Shown here: piece by piece, positions 5,102-5,479 of the stretch
Numbering within the stretch: position 1 is the first letter of the stretch
How the letters are laid out: each line of letters opens with the position of its first letter
Source of the DNA: an uncultured Actinomycetes bacterium
GTDB lineage: Bacteria > Actinomycetota > Actinomycetes > S36-B12
NCBI GenBank assembly: GCA_903848435.1
Contig: CAINGG010000533.1
Location: 1 to 5,479, forward strand
Length of the DNA: 5,479 nucleotides
Direction of reading: 5' to 3'
The notes under the pieces: model-generated
Database searches by the model: none
Told to the model about the DNA's origin: nothing
Seen by the model: only the letters and a program-made list of their open reading frames with translations
Made by a program: the position numbers and the translations under genes

Positions 5102-5479
5102 GACAGACGCGATCGGCCGGATGGCCAGGACGGCTGCCAGCATGGCGAGCCATGCCAGTCGCAGTCCGAGAGACGTGACCATCGGCACGATGACGACGAA
5201 CGCCGAGACCACGAGCACGACGTAGAGCACGCGTGTCGGCCCGTCGCCCATGCGTACGGCGAGCGTGCGCTTGCCCGCCTGCGCGTCGGTGGGGATGTCG
5301 CGCAGGTTGTTGGCAACCAGAACGGCGCAGGTCAGCGCTCCCACGCCGATCGACGAGACCCACGCGGTGGTGCTGAAGGTCAGCGTCTGCACGTATGCAG
5401 TGCCGACGACGGGCACGACGCCGAAGAAGACGAACACGAAGACCTCGCCGAGGCCGAGGTAGCCGTAGGGCTTGGGCCC
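4997..5479 (-). CDS. menA: 1,4-dihydroxy-2-naphthoate polyprenyltransferase MenA, C-terminal part
   Basis: The last 160 residues of MenA, the integral membrane UbiA-family enzyme that joins 1,4-dihydroxy-2-naphthoate to a polyprenyl diphosphate, giving demethylmenaquinone. The gene runs off the right edge; at a usual length near 290-300 residues about half is missing, including the first Asp-rich motif. Present are the MenA-typical segment GPKPYGYLGLGEVFVFVFFG at the edge, the second Asp-rich motif NNLRDIPTD (5285-5311), which binds the Mg-diphosphate, and then AGKRTLAVRMGD. Several further hydrophobic helices reach to the C-terminus (LVVLAYGLLLGLGIGLS). Menaquinone feeds the same respiratory chain as the cytochromes c matured by the operon at the left of the window. 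The 3' end overlaps the convergent DUF4229-like gene by 105 bp. Confidence 0.95.
   Translation of the reverse strand, partial: GPKPYGYLGLGEVFVFVFFGVVPVVGTAYVQTLTFSTTAWVSSIGVGALTCAVLVANNLRDIPTDAQAGKRTLAVRMGDGPTRVLYVVLVVSAFVVIVPMVTSLGLRLAWLAMLAAVLAIRPIASVLRGATGGALIAVLKATGLVVLAYGLLLGLGIGLS

Noticed and set aside
4863..5363. A 166-codon minus-strand frame overlapping menA
   Set aside because: The adjacent frame carries the MenA motifs NNLRDIPTD and GKRTLAVRMGD; this one is an Arg/Ala-rich shadow.
1..5479. A hidden new system, mobile element or CRISPR array
   Set aside because: No transposase, integrase, spaced direct repeats or tRNA were seen; all large frames belong to cytochrome c maturation or menaquinone synthesis, and composition looks uniform by eye.

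Overview
The window reads as a high-GC actinobacterial chromosome (Actinomycetota). Third codon positions are strongly G/C, GTG starts are common, one promoter looks leaderless, and the gene order is a known actinobacterial one: histidine phosphatase - thioredoxin-like lipoprotein - ccdA - resB - ccsB, with menA nearby on the opposite strand. Mycobacterium tuberculosis has a comparable block (Rv0525-Rv0529, with menA at Rv0534c). I cannot name a genus from sequence alone.

Positions 1-4312 (+ strand) hold a tightly packed operon for System II (Ccs/Res) cytochrome c maturation. It begins with the 3' part of a histidine phosphatase (3-404). A ResA/TlpA-type lipoprotein follows (418-1002), then the thiol-electron transporter CcdA (999-1751, 4-bp ATGA overlap), ResB (1806-3350) and CcsB/ResC (3347-4312, 4-bp GTGA overlap). 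CcdA carries reducing power across the membrane. The ResA-like lipoprotein uses it to keep apocytochrome CXXCH cysteines reduced. ResB and CcsB together deliver heme to the outer face and attach it. The operon promoter lies upstream of the window.

Positions 4313-4350 contain a GC-rich inverted repeat that fits a two-way terminator between ccsB and a convergent small gene. That gene (4338-4658, - strand) encodes a two-TM PLDc_N-domain protein. It shares a 74-bp divergent promoter region with a DUF4229-like small membrane protein (4733-5101, + strand). The promoter region holds a perfect 9-3-9 palindrome between two -10-like hexamers.

Positions 4997-5479 (- strand) hold the C-terminal half of MenA, the menaquinone prenyltransferase; its N-terminus is outside the window. 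The DUF4229-like gene runs 105 bp into menA from the opposite direction, and its last 34 residues are encoded antisense to menA.

The window is essentially conserved respiratory housekeeping: cytochrome c maturation next to menaquinone synthesis. I found no mobile element, CRISPR array, RNA gene or new defence-like system, and no gene-free stretch over 300 bases. The most unusual points are the palindrome in the divergent promoter and the codon-aligned antisense overlap with menA.
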